A DNA stretch of 48,566 nucleotides from a virus, in IMG/VR virus record IMGVR_UViG_3300035698_027457, positions 1-48,566 of that record, one strand, 5' to 3'. The position numbers and the translations under genes are program-made. The notes beneath the pieces are model-generated. The model had not been told where the DNA came from, did no database searches, and saw only the letters and a list, made by a program, of their open reading frames with translations. Shown piece after piece: positions 9,578 through 17,527 of the stretch (the stretch's first letter is position 1; each line of letters starts with the position of its first letter).

Positions 9578-10882
9578 TTACCCCATCATCGAGGTGATCA
9601 AAGGCATAATCGAATTAATCAATCCACTAACGTTTTGCTGACCAGGGGGAAGGACGAAAGGCTGATTTGCAGGAGCAACATCGCCTGGAGCGGTCGTTTG
9701 CATTCCAGTCGCGCCGAGGAGGCCCTGGAGCAAGGTTGCAAGTCCTTGCTGATTCTGCGCCCCTACCTGCCCGCCGATGTTACCGAGGATTCCGGCGGCG
9801 CCAAGGGCCTGCTGTCCACTGGCCTCTCCCATCTGTTGACCAATCCCTAAACCGCCAAGAAGTCCTTGGAGCTGGGTTTGTCCCATCTGCTGACCAACCC
9901 CAAGAGCGCCCAAAGCATTCTGCTGACCTGCAAGACTAGCCCTCTCTTGTCGCTCACGGCTAGAGGCAAAGATCCCCCCCATTGCTCTGGTCAAATCCTC
10001 GCTCATCGCCTCACCTAAGCGGCCTACTCCCTGCTCCGTCCCTGAAGAGAAGAGCATCTTCCCTCTTCCCCGCATGAAGCCGCCCATTTCCTCGCCGAAG
10101 GCTTCGCGGATCGCCGGCGCGTAAGACTCCTTAAAGAGTTTAACATCCTCAGCTGGGTCAACCTGATAGGCGGGTTCGCCTGAAAGCATTCCTTGCAAGG
10201 CACCTTGAACACCCTCTGGAAATTGCGTGCCTCCCTCAAGCAACCCTTGCAATGCTGATGTAACGGAGGGATCATACTCTGGCCCGCTAGCGGCGCCTTG
10301 AGCAATTCCTGCTCCTGCTTGCTGTGCAGACGTTGCGCCCGGTGTGAAAGCTCCTCCTCCGAAGGCGCGTTGCTGCCCAAGGAATTTTAACAGTTCCTCA
10401 AGTTGAAGAGCCTGTCCGCTTGTTTGAGTAGGAACGCGAGGGATGTCTTTATAGGTGATCGGGACGTTCTTGAGAGTGTAACCTCCCCCACCTCCCCCAA
10501 GAGACTGAGTAAGACCCTTAATCGCCGAAGCAACCTTTCGAGTGGAGGTGTTAGATTGCGTCATTAATGGTGAACCTATAACACCTGGATTTTCAGCATA
10601 TGTGAACGTTCCAGGGCCGCCCATTGTATTTCCGCGAGTTGAAGGAACCCATTTACCTGAGCGTGGATCTTTAGTCATTCCTCTGTTAAAGCCACCTCCC
10701 CCAAGAGTCGGTGAACGACCCCCACCTGAACCCGAAAACGACCTCAATCCTGCTTGTTGAAACGACGTAGGTGCCGTTCCTGCTTTAGGTGGCGGGAGAT
10801 TTCCCGCTCTAAGGGCTGTGGCGTTGAAACTTTGCTGTCCCTTCAGTAACTGAGCCCGCTGTTGTGCTGTTAATTGAGCCAT
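9578..10882 (-). CDS. Gly/Gln-rich internal or tail protein, 434 aa
   Basis: Low-complexity composition dominates. The N-terminal third is Gly/Ser/Thr-rich (GSGGGRSPTLGGGGFNRGMT), and the C-terminal half has repeated Gln/Gly/Leu blocks (LGALGVGQQMGQTQLQGLL). A middle segment (about residues 230-310) looks helical and ordered, with FKESYAPAIREAFGEEMGGF. It starts MAQLTAQQRAQLLKGQQ with AGGA upstream. It is the first of three consecutive genes for large, non-enzymatic virion-type proteins. Its role as an internal virion protein is inferred from order, as no family was recognised. Confidence 0.75.
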   Translation of the reverse strand: MAQLTAQQRAQLLKGQQSFNATALRAGNLPPPKAGTAPTSFQQAGLRSFSGSGGGRSPTLGGGGFNRGMTKDPRSGKWVPSTRGNTMGGPGTFTYAENPGVIGSPLMTQSNTSTRKVASAIKGLTQSLGGGGGGYTLKNVPITYKDIPRVPTQTSGQALQLEELLKFLGQQRAFGGGAFTPGATSAQQAGAGIAQGAASGPEYDPSVTSALQGLLEGGTQFPEGVQGALQGMLSGEPAYQVDPAEDVKLFKESYAPAIREAFGEEMGGFMRGRGKMLFSSGTEQGVGRLGEAMSEDLTRAMGGIFASSRERQERASLAGQQNALGALGVGQQMGQTQLQGLLGGLGIGQQMGEASGQQALGAAGILGNIGGQVGAQNQQGLATLLQGLLGATGMQTTAPGDVAPANQPFVLPPGQQNVSGLINSIMPLITSMMG

Positions 10883-10891
10883 CTTTTTATC

Positions 10892-11158
10892 CTACGTTAA
10901 ATTGACATAACGGATCGATCCATTTATCTTTGTATAGAGTTGGCGCGTAACGCCGCTTTCGTAAAGGATTAACTCGCCCTCTTCGCATGTTGTCGCAGAC
11001 GGAATCGTAGCAGTGACACGTCCTCGTGAGATTTTCGACTCCTGGGCAGCAGCAATAACAAACTTTCGTAACCAACGACAAACTGCGCTTGCCCAAGTTT
11101 TTGTGTCATCTTGAGAAGGAATAGGAACATTCAAATCAAAATTTGGAAACTTACTCAT
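10892..11158 (-). CDS. Small structural-region protein, 88 aa
   Basis: The product begins MSKFPNFDLNVPIPSQDD and has a compact beta-rich second half (GRVTATIPSATTCEEGELIL, then YESGVTRQLYTKINGSIRYV). Its ATG overlaps the TGA of the upstream tail gene (ATGA), so the two are translationally coupled. The second half resembles the small beta domains of tail or head-completion proteins, but this is only an impression. Function unknown. Confidence 0.75.
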   Translation of the reverse strand: MSKFPNFDLNVPIPSQDDTKTWASAVCRWLRKFVIAAAQESKISRGRVTATIPSATTCEEGELILYESGVTRQLYTKINGSIRYVNLT

Positions 11159-12729
11159 TGTGTAATATCATCCTTTGAGGCAAAGGGAAGGATATTTGAA
11201 ATCTCAGGAAATCCTGTATTCGTGCCAATCGCAAATCTAAGAAATAGATACTGACTTTGAAGATTTGGATAAAAAGTTAATCTCGTCACCTTTGCATTAG
11301 CTGTGGCAGAATGAACGGCATAAAGACAAGCAGCTCCCCATGTAACACCATCAGCTGACGAATACATTCCTAATCCACAGGTTTCGTCTGTCCTCGTGCT
11401 TTGCACGTCAACTTCAACAGCTGACCAATTAGTTCCAGGACCAAAAGCCTTCCATGGCCCTATGTCAAGAACAAAAGCAATACTAGAGCCAACAGCACCA
11501 TCCCAAGGTGCGTCGTTTCCGTCAACTCCTGTGACAAATGTTTTTTTTGCCGTTGACGTGCCATAAATAAATTGACCCCACTGTCCATTACGAAAATCAT
11601 TTCCATACGCATATCCTGCAGCGTGATAATCACCTTCGGACCAGACACCACGATATAAATCATATACAAAATAATTCGCCGGAATTGTATCAGTTCCGTC
11701 AGGATAAAAGACGTAAACAAGATTTCGTGCACGATCAAAACGAAAAGAAATTAGATAATTATATGTCTTATTTAAATTCGTTCGTAGTCCTGTAACAATC
11801 GGATCACCGATACAGGAAAGATTTGTTCCTCCCTGGTATTGATAGACATTATAATCAGCACCAAGAAAGAAAATTCCTTGATGCGTTGTGCACGCAGCAT
11901 TAGCAAAAACACCTCCGAATTTGATCGGTGTCTCGTATGACCATTCATCATCTCCACCAACAAAGAAAATTCTTGATATTGCATTCGTACGAACTAGCCA
12001 AATCTCTTCGCTTATAACATCCCAAAAGATAGGCCATCCACCGCCATCCCAAATGTCAAAATAATTAGCGAGCCAATTTGTATCATACGTTCCAACATCA
12101 GCCCACTGAACTCGCGCCATCCATTGAGCGTGATTATATCCTCCTTTTGCCGAAGATCCTCCAACACAAAGAAGGTAATTATTCAGCGTTAAGTAAAGGT
12201 GCGTATAGGGAGCATCTGCATGGATAATTGTCGGTCCCGCAGCACGATTCCAGTGCACAGGGTTAGAATATCCACTTGCAAAAATCGTCGTCCCATGAAA
12301 ATCAAAAATACTTGGGGGCCAAACGACACTTGAAGCAACATTAGCGTCTGTTGCACTCTCACCCCATGCCGGTGCTGCAATTCCCCAATCCCAAAAGGCT
12401 AACTTGCAAGAATTTATCCCTCCTAGTTCATAACAACAAAGAGCAAGCCGTTCGGGATTTGCTACTCCTGCTGACTGAAAAAATCCAGTTCCAAAAGCTA
12501 AAGGAGGTAGTGTCAACGTCGCGCCAAAAACAATTGATCCAGGTCTTTTTATTACTTTGCCGTCCTCAAAAAAACAGTTTCTTGCACCCCCGACAAACTC
12601 CAAACCAAGCGCCCTTGTTGAAGAACGATAAAGTCCTTTAGGCGTGATTGGATTCCCAACAGGGACATGAGTCTGCTCTGATCTCTCACCCCTCGACGTC
12701 AAACCCCATGTTAAAGTTTCTTTTCTCAT
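11155..12729 (-). CDS. Tail nozzle-like protein, paralogue B, 524 aa
   Basis: The chosen start is ATG 12729 (MRKETLTWGLTSRG), whose codon overlaps the previous stop (ATGA); an upstream in-frame ATG would lie inside the preceding gene. The protein is beta-rich and shares a core with its upstream neighbour: FFVGGDDEWSYETPI here matches SYVGGRDEWAYQTPV there, followed in both by a GxFFL motif and an aromatic YQY/FWAFDGQ segment. The pair looks like a tandem duplication. Length, position after the adaptor and beta-rich composition fit a tail-tube or nozzle subunit (T7 gp12-like in role). The role is inferred. Confidence 0.75.
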   Translation of the reverse strand: MRKETLTWGLTSRGERSEQTHVPVGNPITPKGLYRSSTRALGLEFVGGARNCFFEDGKVIKRPGSIVFGATLTLPPLAFGTGFFQSAGVANPERLALCCYELGGINSCKLAFWDWGIAAPAWGESATDANVASSVVWPPSIFDFHGTTIFASGYSNPVHWNRAAGPTIIHADAPYTHLYLTLNNYLLCVGGSSAKGGYNHAQWMARVQWADVGTYDTNWLANYFDIWDGGGWPIFWDVISEEIWLVRTNAISRIFFVGGDDEWSYETPIKFGGVFANAACTTHQGIFFLGADYNVYQYQGGTNLSCIGDPIVTGLRTNLNKTYNYLISFRFDRARNLVYVFYPDGTDTIPANYFVYDLYRGVWSEGDYHAAGYAYGNDFRNGQWGQFIYGTSTAKKTFVTGVDGNDAPWDGAVGSSIAFVLDIGPWKAFGPGTNWSAVEVDVQSTRTDETCGLGMYSSADGVTWGAACLYAVHSATANAKVTRLTFYPNLQSQYLFLRFAIGTNTGFPEISNILPFASKDDITQ

Positions 12730-14231
12730 TGAGCGTTGAACTCCCCAATCCAAGGTAAGATCCGCCTGATTCGAACCGTCGCAGCGTGTGAAGTAAAACG
12801 AAGCTTCATTCTCTCACTTGGCTCATGGATACTAAAAATACTCCTATTAAATACTGTTGCGGACGCTGGAGTAACCAAAGTATCCCCTATTGCTCCAGTC
12901 GTATCATACCAAGCCGTCCCTGTCATCGAATATGCGATCCGGAACGTTCCACCCTGACTCTCTAACAACACCCTGTCCCAGTCGACTTCAAGAAAGGGGA
13001 AGTGGAACCATCCACTCTCTGTCATTAACGTAATCGCAAATCCGGCGTCTGTATTCTGTCCTCCACAGCGATAGGCCGTTCCATTAATACTACTTAAAAG
13101 AAGGCCTCGAAGCGGAGTATTACTAATATTCGATGAAAGCAAAGCCCCGACAGCGTAGCCGCCGTGGTAGAATTTCCCAGGCGACCAAGTCTTAAATTTA
13201 AACGAATAACGCCAATATTTATGAAAACGCTTCGTTGATGCTGTCGGAACGAAGATATACATAGCATCTTCATTCCATACGTAAACCATCGTAATGTAGC
13301 GAAAATGATCTGCGTAATGGGCGTCTTCGATTTGCTGCCTGATTTCTTGCCAGACTTCCTGAACGCTTTGACCGTCAAAAGCCCAGAAACGGAAATCGTC
13401 GCTAAGAAAGAAAAGTCCGTAAGGAGTCATTGCATGGCCACGGAACGACGCGCCCCCAATCCCCGATACGGGTGTTTGATAGGCCCACTCATCTCGCCCA
13501 CCAACGTAACTAACAAGCGAGATTGCATTTTGCCTTAACACAGCAAAGGTTCCGTTTGGGAGCTTCTCCGCTGCAAGCACGCCCCCACCATCATCCTCAA
13601 AATTGAAATAAGAGTCGTTTGACCAATCGGACGTGTTTCCTCTTACTGACCAGCCAATTCGCACTGATGGTTCATTGTAACGCTCACAACCAGCCCCTGT
13701 AGGAGCATCAACGTAGATTCCGAAAGCAAGGAGATAACCGTGAGAAGCTCTAAGGATTCCCGTTCTCGGCGCGTTTGTTGCATCGGCGAACGCCACGCCG
13801 TCGTGCATATTCGTCGCGACTAGCACTGTTGTCGCTGCTGTCGCAATGTAAGTCCCCTTGCCGTGGACGTAGACAGCCGTAGGAGGCTGAAGCAAATTAC
13901 ATGTCGTCGTCGCACCCGTTGCATCCTCAACCCACGCCGCCGTATTCCAATTATAAAACGCTATAGATGATGCCGTAAAAGCAAGCGTGGTTTCTTGAAC
14001 AGTTGTCCCATTCGCAGCAAATGTTCGGGCAAAGCCAACCGGAGTCGCGGCAAGCGTGGTGCCCACAATGGCGTATCCCCGGCGAATTGAAAACCATTCA
14101 CCATCAAAGATTGCATTGGTCGAGGAGTTTGAGATCTCCGGCCCGTGCACGCCGTCGGCGGGCTGCGCCGTAACCGTTCGAATCGTAATCGACGATCCCA
14201 TTGGTGTTTCGATCTGTTGAAACTCTTGCAT
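12726..14231 (-). CDS. Tail nozzle-like protein, paralogue A, 501 aa
   Basis: A beta-rich protein of about 500 residues, directly after the adaptor gene (stop and start share one base, TGATG). Features include an N-terminal strand-rich part (GSSITIRTVTAQPADGVHG), a WSVRGNTSDW segment and the conserved block SYVGGRDEWAYQTPV...YGLFFLSDDFRFWAFDGQ, which recurs in the next gene. The C-terminus is rich in Arg and Thr (MKLRFTSHAATVRIRRILPW). It probably forms the short tail tube or nozzle with its paralogue. No enzymatic motif was seen. Confidence 0.75.
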   Translation of the reverse strand: MQEFQQIETPMGSSITIRTVTAQPADGVHGPEISNSSTNAIFDGEWFSIRRGYAIVGTTLAATPVGFARTFAANGTTVQETTLAFTASSIAFYNWNTAAWVEDATGATTTCNLLQPPTAVYVHGKGTYIATAATTVLVATNMHDGVAFADATNAPRTGILRASHGYLLAFGIYVDAPTGAGCERYNEPSVRIGWSVRGNTSDWSNDSYFNFEDDGGGVLAAEKLPNGTFAVLRQNAISLVSYVGGRDEWAYQTPVSGIGGASFRGHAMTPYGLFFLSDDFRFWAFDGQSVQEVWQEIRQQIEDAHYADHFRYITMVYVWNEDAMYIFVPTASTKRFHKYWRYSFKFKTWSPGKFYHGGYAVGALLSSNISNTPLRGLLLSSINGTAYRCGGQNTDAGFAITLMTESGWFHFPFLEVDWDRVLLESQGGTFRIAYSMTGTAWYDTTGAIGDTLVTPASATVFNRSIFSIHEPSERMKLRFTSHAATVRIRRILPWIGEFNAQ

Positions 14232-14845
14232 CAGATCACCTTCATGATTCCTCTGGTTTTTTCTCTCGCTGACGGAAACAGTTTAATCTCAAGAATCTCC
14301 GCCCTTGCATTATGATACTCTCGTTGCTTATCACTCTCTCGATGAAGACCGAAAAGAAGCTCAAGCGTGCGATGAACGATCAAGTCATCAGCATGGCCGA
14401 TTGGGATTGTATCGGTTCCTGAAAGCTCTGTAAAGTAATGATCAAGATGTAAACGAACAGTGTAAGTCGTTGCAGTTGGAGGAACGATCCAGAATTTATC
14501 ACCATCAACCGCCCACTCTCTTGGATAACTCGCCGTCATGTTCGGAAGATTTGGAAATCTCTCATCAAGCTCACTCTTCGTCATTGGATTAGGAAGCTTT
14601 GTAAATTTCGTTGTGGTTTGTTCTACAATAAGGCTTCGGGCAAATTTATTACTTGAGGGGAATTGGAAATAGTGACTTCCCGCTGATAACACTCCCCGAT
14701 ACGTATCCCTAGCCTCCTGCACTTCGTGCATAGCGACGACGTTCTTGATCACCTGATTAATCCAGAAATAACGAATCGACGCCGCAATATCAGGACGTTT
14801 AAAGACCGCCGTTACTTGAGCGTCGATTTCGTTAAAAGTCGTCAT
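14231..14845 (-). CDS. Head-to-tail adaptor-like protein, 204 aa
   Basis: A mixed helical protein starting MTTFNEIDAQVTAVFKRPDI, with FYxxxxxxxxx-type helices (SIRYFWINQVIKNVVAMHEV) and a C-terminal helical region (VHRTLELLFGLHRESDKQRE). Size (about 200 aa) and position between capsid and nozzle genes match the T7 gp11-like tubular A/adaptor role. Its start sits 3 bases after a copy of the dispersed palindrome and lacks a clear ribosome site, which may mean special control of the tail gene block. Function is inferred from context. Confidence 0.7.
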   Translation of the reverse strand: MTTFNEIDAQVTAVFKRPDIAASIRYFWINQVIKNVVAMHEVQEARDTYRGVLSAGSHYFQFPSSNKFARSLIVEQTTTKFTKLPNPMTKSELDERFPNLPNMTASYPREWAVDGDKFWIVPPTATTYTVRLHLDHYFTELSGTDTIPIGHADDLIVHRTLELLFGLHRESDKQREYHNARAEILEIKLFPSAREKTRGIMKVI

Positions 14846-14847
14846 TT

Positions 14848-14871
14848 TTTAATACCCGTAATGGTCTTTAG
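14848..14871 (-). repeat. Dispersed hyphenated palindrome, copy 2
   Basis: Minus-strand reading CTAAAGACCATTACGG then GTATTAAA, ending three bases before the adaptor start codon. It shares AAAGACCAT and GGnTA.TA with copies at 3552, 24900 and 31640. Confidence 0.6.
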
Positions 14872-14873
14872 GT

Positions 14874-14920
14874 TAAGGAGAGGAGCTGACAACCCGGTGC
14901 TATCAGCCCCCCTTCCTTCT
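14874..14920 (-). other. Long GC-rich hairpin after the head genes
   Basis: On the minus strand GGGGGGCTGATA pairs with TGTCAGCTCCTC around a nine-base loop GCACCGGGT. The stem has at least 13 consecutive pairs including G-U and extends further with one mismatch. No T-tract follows, so it is not a textbook intrinsic terminator. It may attenuate or process the transcript between the abundant capsid genes and the tail genes. The 121-bp gap holds no credible gene. Confidence 0.6.
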
Positions 14921-14966
14921 CCTGAGAGGAGACACTACCCTGGGATCGCCAAGGCAGTTTGGTGAA

Positions 14967-15635
14967 TTACCTCATGTCAAACCAACGGACATAGATGTTT
15001 CCATATCCTCTGGTTGCCGCCAGCGCCGATCCCGCCGCGCTAATCTGCAGCGCCACCGTCGCAGTGGTGTTGATAATGATCGGAGTTCCTTGAATCACAC
15101 TCGTCGCAGCATACGCATAGACTGCCGTTGCTGAGCAGTCGATTGAACTGCAGAAAGCGTCAGTGTCACCAAGAGTTCCAACGGCAACGACCATAGCCGT
15201 TCCTGCCGTGATTGGCGCAGCGAAAATCCGTGTGATTACCATTCCAGGCCTAGTCACAAGCCCTGTATTGATGATCGTCCCCGCCTGTGACATATAGGGG
15301 ATCTTCGTCATCCTCTCGCCGTGGAACGAGTAGACTTCGATCATCATTCGATGATCACTCCACGGATAGATGCGTTGTCTGCCAAGATGACCACCATCCA
15401 TGGTCATTAGAGTAACATCGTAAGTGCCCGCTGCAGCCCAAAACTCAACCTTCTCCGCTGCGTCGAACACCGTCTCCGAGATCGGGTTTGTCATTGCAGT
15501 TAGTTGATCATCGGAGTAGATAGTCGCGAGGTCCATGGTTCCCATGTCGTAGACCCAGGCCATGCAGCCTGCGGTTCCGGCGTAACCACGAGTTTCGATG
15601 GCCTCGAACCAGAACTTTCTTAACCCATAGTTCAC
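14967..15635 (-). CDS. Head-associated protein, 222 aa
   Basis: The start is GTG 15635 (MNYGLRKFWFEAIETRGY), chosen because a perfect ribosome site lies three bases upstream. The protein is hydrophobic and beta-rich with many Ala, Thr and Val (ITRIFAAPITAGTAMVVAVG, SVIQGTPIIINTTATVALQI) and ends NIYVRWFDMR. It follows the capsid gene directly and has a very strong ribosome site, so high expression is likely, as expected of a capsid decoration or head-fibre protein. The family was not recognised. Confidence 0.75.
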   Translation of the reverse strand: MNYGLRKFWFEAIETRGYAGTAGCMAWVYDMGTMDLATIYSDDQLTAMTNPISETVFDAAEKVEFWAAAGTYDVTLMTMDGGHLGRQRIYPWSDHRMMIEVYSFHGERMTKIPYMSQAGTIINTGLVTRPGMVITRIFAAPITAGTAMVVAVGTLGDTDAFCSSIDCSATAVYAYAATSVIQGTPIIINTTATVALQISAAGSALAATRGYGNIYVRWFDMR

Positions 15636-15637
15636 GA

Positions 15638-15650
15638 GATCACCTCCTTA
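15638..15650 (-). promoter_or_regulatory. Perfect 13-base Shine-Dalgarno
   Basis: TAAGGAGGTGATC on the minus strand is complementary to the usual 16S rRNA 3' end over 13 bases. It begins in the stop codon of the capsid gene and ends two bases before the GTG start. It decides the start of the 222-aa protein and implies very strong translation. Confidence 0.85.
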
Positions 15651-16688
15651 TGCGTGGTCAGTGCCCGTAGGCGCCGGTGCAGAGCAGTCCATGCAAATGC
15701 ACCCGAGGTCCTTAGAGTTAAAGCGAGCCTTCTTAAAGCCCCAAATCCCACCAACGGCGAATCCCTGCTGGCGGCCGTAGTCAAAGGATTTCTCCCTCCA
15801 CCACTGCGCCTGGATACGCGCGTAGGCAGCAGCCTGCGCTCCGAAGAAGATTACACGGCTCGCGGGGAGATCAGTGGCCGCTCCGTAGTTAGTGAACATC
15901 TTGACCCTCGGATGGCTGTAAACAGCTACCGAGTTCCACCAACCCTGGAAGAACGAGTCCCGCTTGAAAAAGGGCATCGCATCCCCTTTTCCCGTATATG
16001 CCGCTTGATTCGCATTGACCCACGCCGCATCGTCCCATAGAGTATATGCGTTGCGAGGATGGATGACACAGACGTGTCCTTCCGTTCCCCCCTGCACACG
16101 ATAGGGTCGAACAATCGGGTCAAGCGTTTGCGCTGAGTAGACGAGACGGTCGATTTCCTGTGTCGTGAACGTGTCACCCGCGGTTAGGGTAATCACCGAC
16201 GCTGCATCACCGCCATACATCTGGTGAGCAGTGTCAGGAGCTACGGGCGTGTTCGCGAACGTCTCTCCTGTATCCCCGCTCATCTGGTTGAAGATGATCT
16301 GATCCATACGCTGAGCGGCCCAGTTACGGAGCAACTGCTTAGCCTTCAGTCGTAAGTTATCAGCCTGCTTTTGTTCCTCCATGTATCCAGCCAGACGAAT
16401 ACCGTTACAGAGTTCATCTATTGTCATCTCCATATCGTATTCGTCGAAGTTTTCTTCACTTCCCTCCAGGGCCGTCCCGGAGGTGACACCTGCGCCGTCC
16501 AACTGCATTGTAAAGCCCCACTTGATCGTGTCGCCAGGCTTTTTATTCAGCTCTGTGCGAATAACGATCGGAGAGAGCTCGGACGTTCCCATGAACCGTG
16601 CCCAAAAGACCCGGTCGAGTCCTTCCTTCCAGGTCAGGGTCGCCCATTGGGTTGGCGTCAGGTTGGAGTTAGCATATATTAACGCCAT
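15648..16688 (-). CDS. Major capsid protein, N4-gp56-like, 346 aa
   Basis: The sequence resembles the N4-gp56 family of HK97-fold capsid proteins: an N-terminal TPTQWATLTWKEGLDRVFWA segment, LNKKPGDTIKWGFTMQLDG, a helical spine with EEQKQADNLRLKAKQLLRNW, and IFFGAQAAAYARIQAQWW near the end. It lies directly after portal and scaffold genes. The ribosome site is TAGGAGAAC. The C-terminus is unusual, with a cysteine cluster CICMDC near residue 330. The product forms the icosahedral shell. Capsid identity is supported by both sequence and gene order. Confidence 0.88.
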   Translation of the reverse strand: MALIYANSNLTPTQWATLTWKEGLDRVFWARFMGTSELSPIVIRTELNKKPGDTIKWGFTMQLDGAGVTSGTALEGSEENFDEYDMEMTIDELCNGIRLAGYMEEQKQADNLRLKAKQLLRNWAAQRMDQIIFNQMSGDTGETFANTPVAPDTAHQMYGGDAASVITLTAGDTFTTQEIDRLVYSAQTLDPIVRPYRVQGGTEGHVCVIHPRNAYTLWDDAAWVNANQAAYTGKGDAMPFFKRDSFFQGWWNSVAVYSHPRVKMFTNYGAATDLPASRVIFFGAQAAAYARIQAQWWREKSFDYGRQQGFAVGGIWGFKKARFNSKDLGCICMDCSAPAPTGTDHA

Positions 16689-16700
16689 AGGCGCGTTCTC

Positions 16701-17492
16701 CTACCTTTTGCCGTGAATAATTAGTGCTGCTTGCTGCTCATCGTCGAGTTGTGAGAGGGCATCCGCAGTCATGGCGGTTAAAGGGGCCTCTAAGGATTTT
16801 TTTGAGCCTTTAACACGCCGTGGAAGCGTCTTTGCCTTTGCAGCACGAGCCTTCGTTTCCTTCGCTTTAGGATTCTCCCCCTCGTCGGCAAGCCCAATTT
16901 GAAAGGCCGCCTCGAACGGGTTCGCTGAGGAGAACAGCCGTTGGTGCAGGCGCTTATCGGTCTGTGCTTTCTTCATGACCGGCCCTGCTATGGCGTTGAA
17001 TCGCTCAATGGTCTCAGGCGACCCAGACTTTACAATCGCGAGCAGTTCCGCAACTGAATAAGTCAGAGCAGTCAGGTTGCCGAGATTTGCATCGTTGAGC
17101 TTCGTTAAGTTCTTCCTCACATCGGCGACGGAAACTTCATCAGCATCATCAAGCTCGCCAAAGTCGAACTCCAGGGCTGCAGGGGGCTCTGCTTCAGAGA
17201 CGGCCTGAACAACCTGAAGCGTCTGCTCAATCTCTTGGCGTGCGCGACGTTCCTCTTGCAACGCAGCTTCGAGCTTTACGAAACGATCAGACTCCTCATC
17301 GTCGTCCCCATCTTTCTCCTCTTCAGAGGAGGTTTCCTCGCCCTCGTCGTCATCTTCAGCGGCTTCATCGACGACTGCCGTTGTATCGTCGTTCTCGTCC
17401 TTTTCCTCTTCTTCATGAACGAGGTAAGTAGGCTCGTCGTTGTCAGGCTGAAATGCCTCTTTGGTTCTTTCTTCTACCTTGTCTTTTGCCAT
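16701..17492 (-). CDS. Scaffolding protein, 263 aa
   Basis: A strongly acidic N-terminal half with long Asp/Glu runs (EEEEKDENDDTTAVVDEAAE) and coiled-coil segments is followed by a basic C-terminal half (KAKETKARAAKAKTLPRR), the arrangement typical of phage scaffolds whose basic end binds the capsid. It sits between the portal and capsid genes. I chose ATG 17492 (MAKDKVEERTK) over the ATG at 17504 because GGAG lies seven bases before it, inside the longer version. Function is inferred from order and composition. Confidence 0.8.
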   Translation of the reverse strand: MAKDKVEERTKEAFQPDNDEPTYLVHEEEEKDENDDTTAVVDEAAEDDDEGEETSSEEEKDGDDDEESDRFVKLEAALQEERRARQEIEQTLQVVQAVSEAEPPAALEFDFGELDDADEVSVADVRKNLTKLNDANLGNLTALTYSVAELLAIVKSGSPETIERFNAIAGPVMKKAQTDKRLHQRLFSSANPFEAAFQIGLADEGENPKAKETKARAAKAKTLPRRVKGSKKSLEAPLTAMTADALSQLDDEQQAALIIHGKR

Positions 17493-17527
17493 TTCAATCT
17501 CCATTTAACGGATGAATCCGCGTTGTG

